Position numbers and translations under genes: made by a program. A stretch of DNA of 33,029 nt from Clostridiales bacterium (GTDB lineage Bacteria > Bacillota > Clostridia > Oscillospirales > Acutalibacteraceae), in the NCBI GenBank assembly GCA_024697575.1, contig JAILFM010000133.1, forward strand, positions 1 to 33,029. Direction: 5' to 3'. Positions 1 to 9,665 of this stretch are shown in pieces (position 1 is the first letter of the stretch; each line of letters opens with the position of its first letter). Under the pieces are notes generated by a model, which did no database searches, was not told where the DNA came from, and saw only the letters and a list, made by a program, of their open reading frames with translations.

Positions 1-1
1 T

Positions 2-70
2 GTATTAGCTGAGGAAGCTATCAAATCCGCTTTGGAAGACTATCAGGCGAGAACCGGAGAAAAAATATAA
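2..70 (+). CDS. C-terminal tail of an unidentified upstream gene (partial)
   Basis: A reading frame is open from the window edge (second base) to a TAA at 68-70. It gives 22 residues ending ALEDYQARTGEKI. The acidic, helical, hydrophilic composition and the stop just before a clear promoter suggest a real protein terminus. Too little is present to name a family. A regulator of the Rrf2 type would be a natural neighbour of metY-cysK, but nothing visible proves it. Confidence 0.5.
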   Translation, partial: VLAEEAIKSALEDYQARTGEKI

Positions 71-80
71 AAAATCCCAC

Positions 81-117
81 AATACCTATTGACATAATAG
101 GAATTATATGATATAGT
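81..117 (+). promoter_or_regulatory. metY promoter with overlapping inverted repeat
   Basis: The -35 TTGACA (89-94) and -10 TATAGT (112-117) are separated by 17 bp, with transcription expected near 124. An inverted repeat, CCTATT (85-90) and AATAGG (96-101) around a 5-nt centre, overlaps the -35 box; outer bases AAT (81-83) and ATT (103-105) extend it with one mismatch. Its position suits a repressor operator, possibly for a sulfur-responsive Rrf2/CymR-like protein; the identity of the regulator is inference. Confidence 0.7.
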
Positions 118-149
118 ACCGTCAACTTGATTGAAAAGGAGTTTATGTT

Positions 150-1433
150 ATGAGTAAATACAAATTTGAAACATTACAACTGCATGTCGGGCAGGAGCAG
201 GCTGACCCGGCAACCGATTCAAGAGCGGTGCCTATCTATCAGACTACATCTTATGTTTTTCACAACAGTAAGCACGCGGCTGACCGCTTCGGCCTTGCAG
301 ATGCCGGAAACATCTACGGAAGGCTGACAAATTCCACACAGGATGTGCTTGAGAAAAGGCTGGCGGCTCTTGAGGGCGGCAGCGCCGCATTAGCAGTTGC
401 GTCGGGAGCTGCGGCGATATCCTACACTATTCAGGCGCTCGCGGCAAACGGCGGTCATATCGTGGCTCAGAAGACTATTTACGGTGGAACCTTTAACCTT
501 CTTGCGCATACTCTGCCTCAGTACGGTATTGAGACGACATTTGTTGACGCGCATAATCTTTCGGGGGTTGAAGAAGCTATCGGTGAAAATACAAGGGCTG
601 TTTTTCTTGAAACTCTCGGTAATCCAAACAGTGATATTCCGGATATCGACGCAATATCTGAAATAGCTCACAAGCACGGTATTCCGGTTGTTATTGACAA
701 CACCTTCGGAACACCGTATTTGATAAGACCGATTGAGCACGGGGCAGATATTGTTGTGCATTCAGCTACCAAATTTATCGGTGGACACGGTACGACCCTC
801 GGTGGTATAATAATTGAGTCCGGAAAGTTCAACTGGAAAACATCCGGGAAATATCCGAATATCGCCGACCCGAATCCGAGCTACCACGGCGTGTCTTTTT
901 ATGACGCTGTCGGACCGGCCGCTTTCGTGACCTATATCCGCGCTATTCTTCTTCGCGACACAGGGGCGAGCATTTCTCCGTTTAACGCGTTCCTTCTTCT
1001 TCAGGGAGTGGAGACTCTTTCACTGCGTCTTGAAAGACATGCGGAAAACACAAAGAAAGTTGTTGAATACCTTTCAAACAATCCCTTGGTTGAGAAAGTC
1101 AACCATCCGTCGCTTAAGGACCACCCCGACCATGCGCTTTATGAAAAGTATTTCCCGAACGGGGGCGGATCAATATTTACTTTTGATATAAAAGGCGGTC
1201 AGGAGGAAGCGTGGAAGTTTATCGACAATCTTGAGATATTCTCTTTGCTTGCGAATGTGGCGGATGTTAAGAGCCTTGTTATCCATCCGGCGTCGACCAC
1301 TCACTCACAGCTTTCCGCTGAGGAACTTTTCGATCAGGGTATAAAGCCGAATACAATACGCCTTTCTGTCGGAACGGAACATATCGACGATATCATCGCC
1401 GACCTTGAAAAAGGTTTTGCGGCTGTAAAATGA
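150..1433 (+). CDS. metY: O-acetylhomoserine aminocarboxypropyltransferase / cysteine synthase (MetY)
   Basis: A PLP-dependent enzyme of the Cys/Met metabolism family. It uses sulfide (or methanethiol) with O-acetyl-L-homoserine to make homocysteine (or methionine) in the cytosol. The 427-residue length is typical for MetY and longer than cystathionine gamma-synthase (about 380). Visible signatures are an N-terminal [11 protein letters not shown] segment, the cofactor-contacting YGRLTNST region, and the PLP lysine in [11 protein letters not shown] around residue 210, followed by the MetY-type insert near residues 225-250. The start is an ATG preceded by AAAGGAG. The gene has its own promoter and is followed 54 nt later by cysK, so the two probably form a sulfide-fixation operon. 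Cystathionine gamma-lyase-type activity is less likely given the length and insert. Confidence 0.93.
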   Translation: MSKYKFETLQLHVGQEQADPATDSRAVPIYQTTSYVFHNSKHAADRFGLADAGNIYGRLTNSTQDVLEKRLAALEGGSAALAVASGAAAISYTIQALAANGGHIVAQKTIYGGTFNLLAHTLPQYGIETTFVDAHNLSGVEEAIGENTRAVFLETLGNPNSDIPDIDAISEIAHKHGIPVVIDNTFGTPYLIRPIEHGADIVVHSATKFIGGHGTTLGGIIIESGKFNWKTSGKYPNIADPNPSYHGVSFYDAVGPAAFVTYIRAILLRDTGASISPFNAFLLLQGVETLSLRLERHAENTKKVVEYLSNNPLVEKVNHPSLKDHPDHALYEKYFPNGGGSIFTFDIKGGQEEAWKFIDNLEIFSLLANVADVKSLVIHPASTTHSQLSAEELFDQGIKPNTIRLSVGTEHIDDIIADLEKGFAAVK

Positions 1434-1487
1434 GAAAATACATACAATCGGAATTATAAATACAATCCGGGAAAGTGAGAAAATACC

Positions 1488-2420
1488 ATGTCAAATATAT
1501 ACAAAGGGACACTCGGTCTGATAGGGAATACTCCGCTGGTTGAAGTGGTAAATATCGAAAAAGAGCTTGGGCTTGAGGCAACAGTTCTTGTTAAGCTGGA
1601 GTATTTTAACCCGGCGGGGAGTGTGAAAGACCGTATAGCCAAAGCAATGATTGAGGACGCGGAGAAAAAGGGGCTGCTCAGGGAAGGCTCAGTTATCATT
1701 GAGCCGACATCCGGTAATACCGGCATAGGGCTTGCATCAATAGCCGCCGCCAAAGGCTACCGCATAATCCTTACCATGCCGGAGACTATGAGCGCGGAGC
1801 GCAGAAATATTCTGAAGGCATACGGGGCGGAGCTTGTTCTCACAGAGGGCTCAAAGGGAATGAAAGGAGCTATTGCAAAGGCTGAGGAGCTCGCGCGGGA
1901 AATCCCCGGCAGCTTTATTCCGGGGCAGTTTGTTAACCCCGCTAACCCAGCAATGCATAAGGCAACAACAGGTCCGGAAATCTGGAACGATACGGACGGC
2001 AAGGTCGATATCTTTATTGCCGGTGTCGGAACGGGAGGAACGCTGACCGGCACGGGCGAATACCTCAAAGAGCGTAATCCCGATGTAAAGATTGTTGCGC
2101 TTGAGCCTGAGGATTCGCCTGTCCTTTCGGAAGGCAGAGCGGGCGCTCATAAGATTCAGGGTATAGGCGCGGGATTTGTGCCGGATGTTTTGAACACAAA
2201 GATATATGATGAGGTCTTCAAAGCTCCGGCTCAGGAATCGTTTGAAACAGCAAAGCTTCTTGCAAAGAAGGAAGGCATTTCGGTCGGTATTTCTTCAGGA
2301 GCCGCATTGTTCGGGGCTATTCAATTGGCAAAAAGAGCGGAGAATAAAGGCAAAGTAATTGTCGCATTGCTTCCGGACAGCGGAGACAGATATTACTCAA
2401 CCGCTTTGTTCACAGAATGA
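1488..2420 (+). CDS. cysK: Cysteine synthase A (O-acetylserine sulfhydrylase)
   Basis: A cytosolic fold-type II PLP enzyme that makes L-cysteine from O-acetylserine and sulfide. At 310 residues it has the standard CysK length. The PLP lysine lies in [11 protein letters not shown] (about residue 44), the substrate loop is [11 protein letters not shown] (about residue 70), and the phosphate-binding glycine loop is [10 protein letters not shown] (about residue 177). The C-terminal SSGAA segment is also present. It lies 54 nt after metY in the same direction with no terminator between. Its Shine-Dalgarno is weak (GGGAAAGTGAG, 1468-1478), which may lower its translation relative to metY. Three bases after the stop begins a half copy of a MITE-like repeat whose GC hairpin and T-run could serve as terminator. 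Confidence 0.95.
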   Translation: MSNIYKGTLGLIGNTPLVEVVNIEKELGLEATVLVKLEYFNPAGSVKDRIAKAMIEDAEKKGLLREGSVIIEPTSGNTGIGLASIAAAKGYRIILTMPETMSAERRNILKAYGAELVLTEGSKGMKGAIAKAEELAREIPGSFIPGQFVNPANPAMHKATTGPEIWNDTDGKVDIFIAGVGTGGTLTGTGEYLKERNPDVKIVALEPEDSPVLSEGRAGAHKIQGIGAGFVPDVLNTKIYDEVFKAPAQESFETAKLLAKKEGISVGISSGAALFGAIQLAKRAENKGKVIVALLPDSGDRYYSTALFTE

Positions 2421-2422
2421 AC

Positions 2423-2525
2423 TTAGGGAAACGCTGATTAAATCGCCGCACTCATAACGGCGGCATTTTTTCCGCCTGATTTTGTCTCAAATCTTGAAAT
2501 AAACAAATTATTTCTGCTATTTTTC
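2423..2525 (+). mobile_element. Half copy of a MITE-like inverted-repeat element (copy A)
   Basis: These 103 bases match the reverse complement of 13508-13610 with two mismatches and no gap. The left end carries TA followed by GGGAAACGCTGATTAAATCG, the terminal inverted repeat of the full-length copy at 13446-13607. The other end is missing: homology stops at 2525, 10 bp before the paaK -35 box. Inside, CGCCG (2444-2448) and CGGCG (2458-2462) form a short hairpin followed by T6, so the remnant may terminate metY-cysK transcription. No transposase is encoded. Confidence 0.8.
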
Positions 2526-2535
2526 AAAAAAACTC

Positions 2536-2564
2536 TTGACAAACGGAAACTGAGGGCTTATACT
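2536..2564 (+). promoter_or_regulatory. paaK operon promoter
   Basis: TTGACA (2536-2541) and TATACT (2559-2564) are spaced by 17 bp, which places the start near 2571. The transcript then has a leader of about 256 nt before paaK, holding a small Phe-rich open reading frame and an intrinsic terminator. Confidence 0.85.
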
Positions 2565-2627
2565 GACCGCATATTAAGCGCTTAAGATATTTGCAGAAAA
2601 TAAACATTGACTTGACGGAGAAATCCA

Positions 2628-2726
2628 ATGAAAAGTAAGCTTAACGTTAACAGCATTTTCGGCTTTAGCTTTAACTTCTTTTGGCGTGGTTCAAAAGAGG
2701 TTAATTTGCTATGCGAAAAAGTGTGA
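2628..2726 (+). CDS. Phe/Trp-rich leader peptide of the paaK operon
   Basis: A 32-codon frame starts with ATG at 2628, 7 nt after GGAG (2617-2620), and ends with TGA at 2724-2726. It contains the run IFGFSFNFFW, with five Phe codons and one Trp codon between 2658 and 2684. The last Phe and Trp codons sit inside the 5' arm of a 13-bp hairpin (2671-2704). This is the arrangement expected for a leader peptide that senses charged tRNA-Phe (and perhaps tRNA-Trp) by ribosome stalling. Alternatives are a chance reading frame or an unrelated small protein. The promoter upstream and terminator downstream argue against chance. Confidence 0.8.
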   Translation: MKSKLNVNSIFGFSFNFFWRGSKEVNLLCEKV

Positions 2727-2788
2727 GAGTTAAGCTGTAACAGAATTCACACAGGGTGTAGCACTTTAACCGGTGTTACACCTTTTTT
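2671..2788 (+). promoter_or_regulatory. Transcription attenuator with alternative hairpins
   Basis: Three mutually exclusive pairings are visible. Hairpin 1:2 pairs 2671-2683 with 2692-2704 (13 bp, one G-U, 8-nt loop) and covers the Phe-Phe-Trp codons. The antiterminator 2:3 pairs GGTTAA (2699-2704) with TTAACC (2766-2771) and TGCTA (2707-2711) with TAGCA (2759-2763) across a 2x2 internal loop. The terminator 3:4 pairs 2755-2764 with 2773-2782. A ribosome stalled on the Phe/Trp codons would open 1:2 and free region 2 to capture region 3, blocking the terminator. The folding was read by eye; energies were not computed. Confidence 0.75.
2755..2788 (+). terminator. Intrinsic terminator in the paaK leader
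   Basis: GGTGTA-G-CAC (2755-2764) pairs with GTG-T-TACACC (2773-2782) through nine Watson-Crick pairs and one G-U, with the 8-nt loop TTTAACCG. Six T residues follow (2783-2788), then GTTTT. It lies 38 nt upstream of the paaK start codon, so it must be bypassed for the operon to be expressed. Confidence 0.85.
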
Positions 2789-2826
2789 GTTTTCTTTGAA
2801 GTTTTTTAAAATTGAAAGGGGATATC

Positions 2827-4131
2827 ATGGAAAAGTATTATCAGCCGGAAATTGAAACCGCTTCTTATGAAGAGATAAGACGGATTCAAAACGAAAAGAT
2901 TGTCAAACAGGTTCGATATGTTTATGACAATGTGCCTTATTACCGCAATCTTATGGATAAAAAGGGGGTTAAACCCGACGATATCAAGAGTGTTGACGAT
3001 ATAAAGAAGCTTCCTTTTCTTTCAAAGGATGATTTGCGCGAAGCTTATCCATATGGCTTGCTTGGCACCGACCTTAAAAATGTGGTGCGTATTCATTCCA
3101 CTTCGGGTACAACCGGTAAGCGTGTGGTAGCGTTTTACACTCAGCATGATATTGATTTGTGGGAGGATTGCTGCGCAAGGGCAATCGTTGCAGCGGGTGG
3201 TTCTGATGAGGATGTCTGCCAGGTTTGCTACGGCTACGGCTTGTTCACCGGAGGCTCAGGACTTCACGGCGGTTCACACAAGGTTGGATGCATGACATTG
3301 CCCATGTCTTCGGGCAATACGGACAGACAGATTCAGTTCATGATGGATCTCGGCTCTACGATTCTTTGCTGTACACCATCCTATGCAGCATATATCGGCG
3401 AATCACTTGCGGAAAAGGGATATAAGCCGGAGGATAATAAACTGAAAGCCGGTATTTTCGGCGCGGAGCCGTGGACGGAAGAAATGCGTCAGGGTATTGA
3501 AAAGTCTCTCGGTATCAAGGCCTATGATATCTACGGCCTTACCGAAACATCGGGACCCGGCGTTGCGTTTGAGTGCAGTGAGCAGACGGGAATGCATATA
3601 AATGAGGATCATTTCTATGCCGAAATCATTGATCCCGAAACGGGTGAGGTTCTGCCTGAGGGCTCAAAGGGAGAGCTGGTTTTCACTTCTCTTGACAAAG
3701 AAGGTTTCCCGCTTCTTCGCTACAGAACAAAGGATATCTGCATTTTATCTCGCAAAAAATGCTCCTGCGGACGCACGCATATCAAAATGACCAAACCGCT
3801 TGGCAGAAGCGATGATATGATGATTATCCGCGGCGTGAATGTATTCCCGAGTCAGATAGAAACCGTGCTTCTCAAAGAGGGATTCCCGCCTAACTATCAG
3901 ATTGTTGTTGACCGTGTGAATAATAACGACACATTTGATATTTATGTGGAGTGCCCGCCGGAACTGTTTTCCGATAAAGTGGCAGAAATGCAGAATCACG
4001 AGAAAAATCTTAATGCGGCAATGCGGTCAATGCTCGGCATAGGTCCGAAAATTCACCTTGTCGCTCCTAAATCCATTGAACGCTCCGAAGGCAAAGCCGT
4101 CAGAGTTATTGATAAACGTAAATTACATTGA
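2827..4131 (+). CDS. paaK: Phenylacetate-CoA ligase family (arylacetate/arylalkanoate-CoA ligase)
   Basis: An adenylate-forming enzyme (ANL superfamily) that activates aryl acids such as phenylacetate or indoleacetate to CoA thioesters using ATP. The protein is 434 residues, normal for PaaK. The phosphate-binding loop HSTSGTTGK lies near residue 92, the YGLTETSGPG motif near 235, and the hinge and C-terminal domain GRSDDMMIIRGVNVFPSQIE near 327. I chose the ATG at 2827 because GAAAGGGG lies 5 nt upstream; a TTG at 2812 in the same frame has no such site. It is the first gene of a three-gene unit with an ACT-domain gene and trpB2. In amino-acid-fermenting anaerobes PaaK homologues act with aryl-pyruvate oxidoreductases, but none is in this window, so the substrate is uncertain. 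Confidence 0.88.
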   Translation: MEKYYQPEIETASYEEIRRIQNEKIVKQVRYVYDNVPYYRNLMDKKGVKPDDIKSVDDIKKLPFLSKDDLREAYPYGLLGTDLKNVVRIHSTSGTTGKRVVAFYTQHDIDLWEDCCARAIVAAGGSDEDVCQVCYGYGLFTGGSGLHGGSHKVGCMTLPMSSGNTDRQIQFMMDLGSTILCCTPSYAAYIGESLAEKGYKPEDNKLKAGIFGAEPWTEEMRQGIEKSLGIKAYDIYGLTETSGPGVAFECSEQTGMHINEDHFYAEIIDPETGEVLPEGSKGELVFTSLDKEGFPLLRYRTKDICILSRKKCSCGRTHIKMTKPLGRSDDMMIIRGVNVFPSQIETVLLKEGFPPNYQIVVDRVNNNDTFDIYVECPPELFSDKVAEMQNHEKNLNAAMRSMLGIGPKIHLVAPKSIERSEGKAVRVIDKRKLH

Positions 4132-4145
4132 GGAGGGGTTAAAAC

Positions 4146-4580
4146 ATGGCTGTTACGCAATTATCAGTTTTTCTGGAAAACAGACCCGGCATGCTTGATA
4201 AAACCGTCGCCGCAATTACAGCTGCCGGCATTAATATCCGTGCTCTCAGTTTAGCTGACACCAAGGATTTCGGAATACTGAGAATGATAGTATCGGATAT
4301 TGAAAAAACCAAAGCTGCCGTAAGCGGTGACACGGTAATTAAAGAAACCCATGTTATTGCCATCGGTATGGATGACAAGTCGGGAGCGTTGAACAACATT
4401 CTTCGCATATTGAGTGCTGACGGTATTAATATTGAATATGTTTATGCCTTTACCGGTGCGGTTCGCGGCAAAGCATATGTTGTTCTGAGAGTTGATGACG
4501 TCGGACATGCGGAAAAAACGCTTTCTGCAAACGGCATAGAAACCCTAAGCGATTGTGATATAAAAGAATTTCTTGAATAG
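4146..4580 (+). CDS. Tandem ACT-domain protein
   Basis: A 144-residue protein made of two ACT folds and nothing else. The first spans about residues 1-68 (QLSVFLENRPGMLDKTVAAI) and the second about 70-140 (VIAIGMDDKSGALNNILRIL). The paired PGML and SGAL turns are the usual ligand-binding positions for amino acids at the dimer interface. AGGAGGGG (4131-4138) overlaps the paaK stop codon and lies 7 nt from the ATG, so translation is probably coupled. Such stand-alone ACT proteins commonly follow paaK in Clostridia. An aromatic amino acid is a reasonable ligand given the Phe-rich leader upstream, but that is inference. There is no catalytic domain, so it is likely an allosteric partner or sensor. 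Confidence 0.88.
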   Translation: MAVTQLSVFLENRPGMLDKTVAAITAAGINIRALSLADTKDFGILRMIVSDIEKTKAAVSGDTVIKETHVIAIGMDDKSGALNNILRILSADGINIEYVYAFTGAVRGKAYVVLRVDDVGHAEKTLSANGIETLSDCDIKEFLE

Positions 4581-4593
4581 GAGGAAAACAGCA

Positions 4594-5970
4594 ATGTCAG
4601 AAGAAAGAAAAATCCCGTACAAAATTTATCTTGAAGAAGATGAGATGCCGAAAGCATGGTACAATGTCAGGTCTGCTATGAAAAACAAGCCGGCGCCTCT
4701 TCTTAACCCCGCCACACATCAGCCGATGACAGCGGAGGAGCTCGGCGGAGTTTTCTGCTCGGATTTGGTTGCTCAGGAGCTGGATAACGACAGCGCTTTT
4801 ATCGAAATACCTCAGGAGATAAGAGAGTTCTATAAGATGTATCGCCCTTCACCGCTTGTCAGGGCATATTATCTTGAGGAAAAACTCGGAACCCCGGCGG
4901 AGATTTACTACAAATTTGAGGGCAACAACACAAGCGGAAGTCACAAACTCAACTCCGCAATAGCCCAGGCATATTATGCCAAAAAACAGGGTCTTAAGGG
5001 CGTTACTACCGAGACGGGCGCCGGTCAGTGGGGAACCGCGCTTTCAATGGCTTGTTCATATTTCGGACTTGACTGTAAAGTATATATGGTTAAGGTGTCT
5101 TATGAGCAAAAACCGTTCAGACGCGAAGTTATGAGGGTTTACGGAGCGAGTGTAACGCCGTCACCTTCAATGAGCACTCAGGTGGGTAAAAAAATCAATG
5201 CCGAGCATCCCGGCACAACGGGTTCCCTCGGCTGCGCTATCAGCGAAGCGGTTGAGGATGCCGTTACCCATGAAGGCTACAGGTATGTGCTCGGCTCCGT
5301 TCTCAACCAGGTTTTGCTTCATCAATCAGTAATCGGACTTGAAACAAAGATTGCACTTGACAAATACGGTATTAAACCCGATATGATTATCGGTTGCGCG
5401 GGCGGCGGCTCAAATCTCGGCGGATTGATCTCTCCGTTTATGGGTGAAAAGCTTCGCGGAGAAGCCGATTATGATATTATTGCCGTTGAGCCTGCGTCCT
5501 GCCCAAGCTTCACAAGGGGTAAGTATGCATATGACTTCTGTGATACGGGTATGGTGTGTCCTCTTGCGAAGATGTACACTCTCGGCGCAGATTTTATTCC
5601 CTCTGCCAACCACGCCGGCGGCCTGAGATACCACGGGATGAGCCCTGTTCTTTCACAGCTTTATGATGACGGACTGATGAGGGCGGTTTCGGTTGAACAG
5701 ACTAAAGTCTTTGAGGCTGCCGAGACATTTGCGAGAGTTGAAGGTATTCTTCCCGCACCGGAGAGCTCACACGCTATTCGCGTAGCGATTGACGAAGCGC
5801 TGAAATGCAAAGAAACCGGAGAAAAGAAAACAATTGTTTTCGGTCTTACCGGAACCGGCTATTTTGATTTGGTTGCATATGAGAAATTCCATAACGGCCA
5901 GATGAGCGATTATATTCCGACCGATGAGGAACTTGCACAGTACGCTTCAAGGCTTCCGAAAGTTGACTGA
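4594..5970 (+). CDS. trpB2: TrpB2-type tryptophan synthase beta-like PLP enzyme
   Basis: A fold-type II PLP enzyme related to the TrpB2 branch of tryptophan synthase beta subunits, which condense indole with serine (or phosphoserine) without a TrpA partner. The protein is 458 residues, longer than TrpB1 (about 400) and typical of TrpB2. The PLP lysine is in NTSGSHKLNSA, the catalytic glutamate region is TETGAGQWGTALS, and the phosphate loop is GCAGGGSNLGG. The ATG at 4594 is preferred because AGGAGG (4579-4584) lies 9 nt upstream and overlaps the previous stop; the in-frame codon at 4573 is inside the ACT gene. No trpA or other trp genes are nearby. The role may be indole salvage or another beta-substitution reaction. 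Confidence 0.87.
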   Translation: MSEERKIPYKIYLEEDEMPKAWYNVRSAMKNKPAPLLNPATHQPMTAEELGGVFCSDLVAQELDNDSAFIEIPQEIREFYKMYRPSPLVRAYYLEEKLGTPAEIYYKFEGNNTSGSHKLNSAIAQAYYAKKQGLKGVTTETGAGQWGTALSMACSYFGLDCKVYMVKVSYEQKPFRREVMRVYGASVTPSPSMSTQVGKKINAEHPGTTGSLGCAISEAVEDAVTHEGYRYVLGSVLNQVLLHQSVIGLETKIALDKYGIKPDMIIGCAGGGSNLGGLISPFMGEKLRGEADYDIIAVEPASCPSFTRGKYAYDFCDTGMVCPLAKMYTLGADFIPSANHAGGLRYHGMSPVLSQLYDDGLMRAVSVEQTKVFEAAETFARVEGILPAPESSHAIRVAIDEALKCKETGEKKTIVFGLTGTGYFDLVAYEKFHNGQMSDYIPTDEELAQYASRLPKVD

Positions 5971-5987
5971 TATTACCGAATGATATG

Positions 5988-6025
5988 AAATGCGGCACGG
6001 GTGTTCAAACTCGCGCCGCATTTTT
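5988..6025 (+). terminator. Terminator after trpB2
   Basis: ATGCGGC (5990-5996) pairs with GCCGCAT (6015-6021), continued by CG (5998-5999) with CG (6012-6013) across one A-C mismatch. T5 follows. It ends the paaK operon and lies between convergent trpB2 and dapL. The opposite strand has only a short T-run, so it is mainly a plus-strand terminator. Confidence 0.8.
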
Positions 6026-6064
6026 ACCATTGCTAACGGAAAATTACAAATAATAAAATCGCTT

Positions 6065-7246
6065 TTATCCGAGGAGTTTCAGAAGCCTTTTTGCCGCTTC
6101 GTTTGTGTCTGCCGGTTTGCCGAAGGTTGAAAAGCGGAAAAAGTTTTTGCCGCATGTGCCAAAGCCTTCGCCGGGTGTGCCGACGACCTGTATCTCATTC
6201 AGCAACAAGTCAAAAAACTGCCAGCTGTCCATACCATTCGGACATTCCAGCCATACATAAGGCGCATTCTTTCCGCCGGTATACCATATTCCTGCTTTAT
6301 CAAGCGCTTTCATTATTGTTTTTGCGTTTTGCTTGTAAATTGAAAGCGTGTTATGAATCTGTTTCTGACCTTCATCGGTAAAAACCGCCGCAGCTCCTCT
6401 TTGCAGAATGTATGAAATGCCGTTTGTTTTTGTAGTGCGGTTGCGCACCCACATTGAGTTGAGATTCATTTCACCGCGCACAATTGTTTTCGGAACAATT
6501 GTGTAACCGCATCTTGTTCCCGTAAAGCCTGCCGTTTTTGAAAGAGAACAGATTTCAATTGCACAGGTTTTCGTACCGGGTATCTCATAAATACTGTGAG
6601 GAATGTCTTCCTCTTCTATGAATGCTTCATATGCTGCGTCAAAAAGTATTATTGCCTGAATGTTATTTGCGTATTCCACCCATTTTTTCAGTTTTTCACG
6701 GTTGAACACCGCGCCTGTCGGGTTATTAGGTGAACAGATATATATTATATCTATGCTTCTGTTTTCGGGAGGTTCGGGTAAAAAACCGTTTTCTCTTCCG
6801 GAGGGAAGGTGAACTATTGTATTGCCTGCCATAATATTTGCGTCAACATATGCCGGATATGCGGGTTCGGGGATAAGAACTGTTTTACCGCGGCCGAAAA
6901 GATCAAGAATATCGCCGAGCTCGTCACTTGCTCCGCTGGAAACAAAAACTTCATCCGTGTCAAGTTCTATACCGCGCTTTGAATAGTATCCGGCTATGGT
7001 TTCTCTGAGAAAAGGCGCACCGCATTCGGGCATATATCCGTGAAATGTTTCGATGTGTGCCTGATCTTCAACCGCATTTTTAAGTTCTTCAATAACCGCG
7101 GGGCAAAGCGGCTGTGAAACATCGCCTATACCCATACGCAACAGTTGCTTACCCGGATTGTTTTCAAGATATGCCGCGGTTTTTTGAGCTATGTTATAAA
7201 AAAGATAAGAGTCTTTAAGATTGCCGTAATTTGTATTCGGTATCAC
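6065..7246 (-). CDS. dapL: LL-diaminopimelate aminotransferase
   Basis: A class I/II PLP aminotransferase that converts tetrahydrodipicolinate directly to LL-diaminopimelate with glutamate as donor, bypassing the acyl-intermediate steps of lysine and peptidoglycan synthesis. Family features are the N-terminal NYGNLKDSYLF, RMGIGDVSQPL, the CSPNNPTGAVF loop, and the PLP lysine in CSLSKTAGFTGTRCGY. I chose the GTG at 7246-7244, which overlaps the dapF stop (GTGA) and follows GAGGTGG by 5 nt. This gives 393 residues and an N terminus aligned with known DapL proteins. An upstream ATG at 7261 has no Shine-Dalgarno. It is the last gene of the asnB-pyrG-dapF-dapL run, and pairing with dapF supports the assignment because DapF uses the DapL product. 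Confidence 0.92.
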   Translation of the reverse strand: MIPNTNYGNLKDSYLFYNIAQKTAAYLENNPGKQLLRMGIGDVSQPLCPAVIEELKNAVEDQAHIETFHGYMPECGAPFLRETIAGYYSKRGIELDTDEVFVSSGASDELGDILDLFGRGKTVLIPEPAYPAYVDANIMAGNTIVHLPSGRENGFLPEPPENRSIDIIYICSPNNPTGAVFNREKLKKWVEYANNIQAIILFDAAYEAFIEEEDIPHSIYEIPGTKTCAIEICSLSKTAGFTGTRCGYTIVPKTIVRGEMNLNSMWVRNRTTKTNGISYILQRGAAAVFTDEGQKQIHNTLSIYKQNAKTIMKALDKAGIWYTGGKNAPYVWLECPNGMDSWQFFDLLLNEIQVVGTPGEGFGTCGKNFFRFSTFGKPADTNEAAKRLLKLLG

Positions 7247-8031
7247 ATTTCCACCTCGCATTCACAAACTTTTGTCGCGGGTCCCTGCATAATAACGGTG
7301 TTATCGTCAAGAACCGTTACAGTAAGTTTTCCGCCATCGAGTATGACGGTTATTTCTTCGTTTTTATTGCAGAAGCCCGCTTGAACCGCTGCAGCCGCCG
7401 TTGCGCACGAGCCCGTGCCGCAAGCCATTGTTATGCCGCTTCCTCGTTCCCACACGCGCATTCTTATTGTATTTTTGCCGATTATCTGCGCAAATTCCGC
7501 GTTTACTCCGTCGGGGAAATACGGATGTTTTTCGAGAGCAGGTCCCGTGGTGGTGAGTGGAGCATTTTCAGCATCGTCAACAAATGTTACGGCGTGAGGA
7601 TTTCCCGTTGAAACAGGCGTTGTGGTGATTTTTTTACCGTCTACGTTAAGGATAACAGGCTCGGAAACAACGGCTTTACCCATATCCACGCGCGCGGATT
7701 TAACCTTACCGTCAGCCACATTAAGTTTAAGTGTTTTGATACCCGAAAGAGTTTCGATTTTCAGTTGTGTTTTGTCGGTATATCCTTTGTCGTAAACATA
7801 TTTGCCGACACACCGTATGCCGTTGCCGCACATTTTTGCCTCACTGCCGTCCGCGTTGAAAATACGCATTTTAAAATCGGCAGAATCAGAAGGCAAAATC
7901 AGAATAATTCCGTCCGAACCTATTCCGAAATGGCGCTCGGAAAGCTTTATTGAAACGGCGGCAGGGTCGCTGAGTTCACCGTAATGATACAAATAATCGT
8001 TACCGAGGCCTTCCATTTTTGTAAAATGCAT
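7243..8031 (-). CDS. dapF: Diaminopimelate epimerase
   Basis: A cofactor-independent racemase that turns LL-diaminopimelate into the meso form used for lysine and cell-wall synthesis. The two catalytic cysteines are visible in CGNGIRCVGKY (first half) and MACGTGSCATAA (second half). The N terminus MHFTKMEGLGNDY is the standard DapF start. The ATG at 8031 follows CGGAGGCG by about 5 nt and lies 14 nt after the pyrG stop. A longer in-frame ATG at 8073 would add a basic extension overlapping pyrG and is unlikely. At 262 residues it is slightly short of the usual 270-280. Its stop codon overlaps the dapL start, indicating translational coupling. Confidence 0.95.
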   Translation of the reverse strand: MHFTKMEGLGNDYLYHYGELSDPAAVSIKLSERHFGIGSDGIILILPSDSADFKMRIFNADGSEAKMCGNGIRCVGKYVYDKGYTDKTQLKIETLSGIKTLKLNVADGKVKSARVDMGKAVVSEPVILNVDGKKITTTPVSTGNPHAVTFVDDAENAPLTTTGPALEKHPYFPDGVNAEFAQIIGKNTIRMRVWERGSGITMACGTGSCATAAAAVQAGFCNKNEEITVILDGGKLTVTVLDDNTVIMQGPATKVCECEVEM

Positions 8032-8044
8032 TTTACGCCTCCGT

Positions 8045-9652
<1,608 letters not shown>

Positions 9653-9665
9653 TCATTTACACTTA

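Noticed and set aside
124-149. Possible SAM riboswitch before metY
   Set aside because: The leader from the predicted start is only about 25 nt, far too short for a SAM or T-box RNA.
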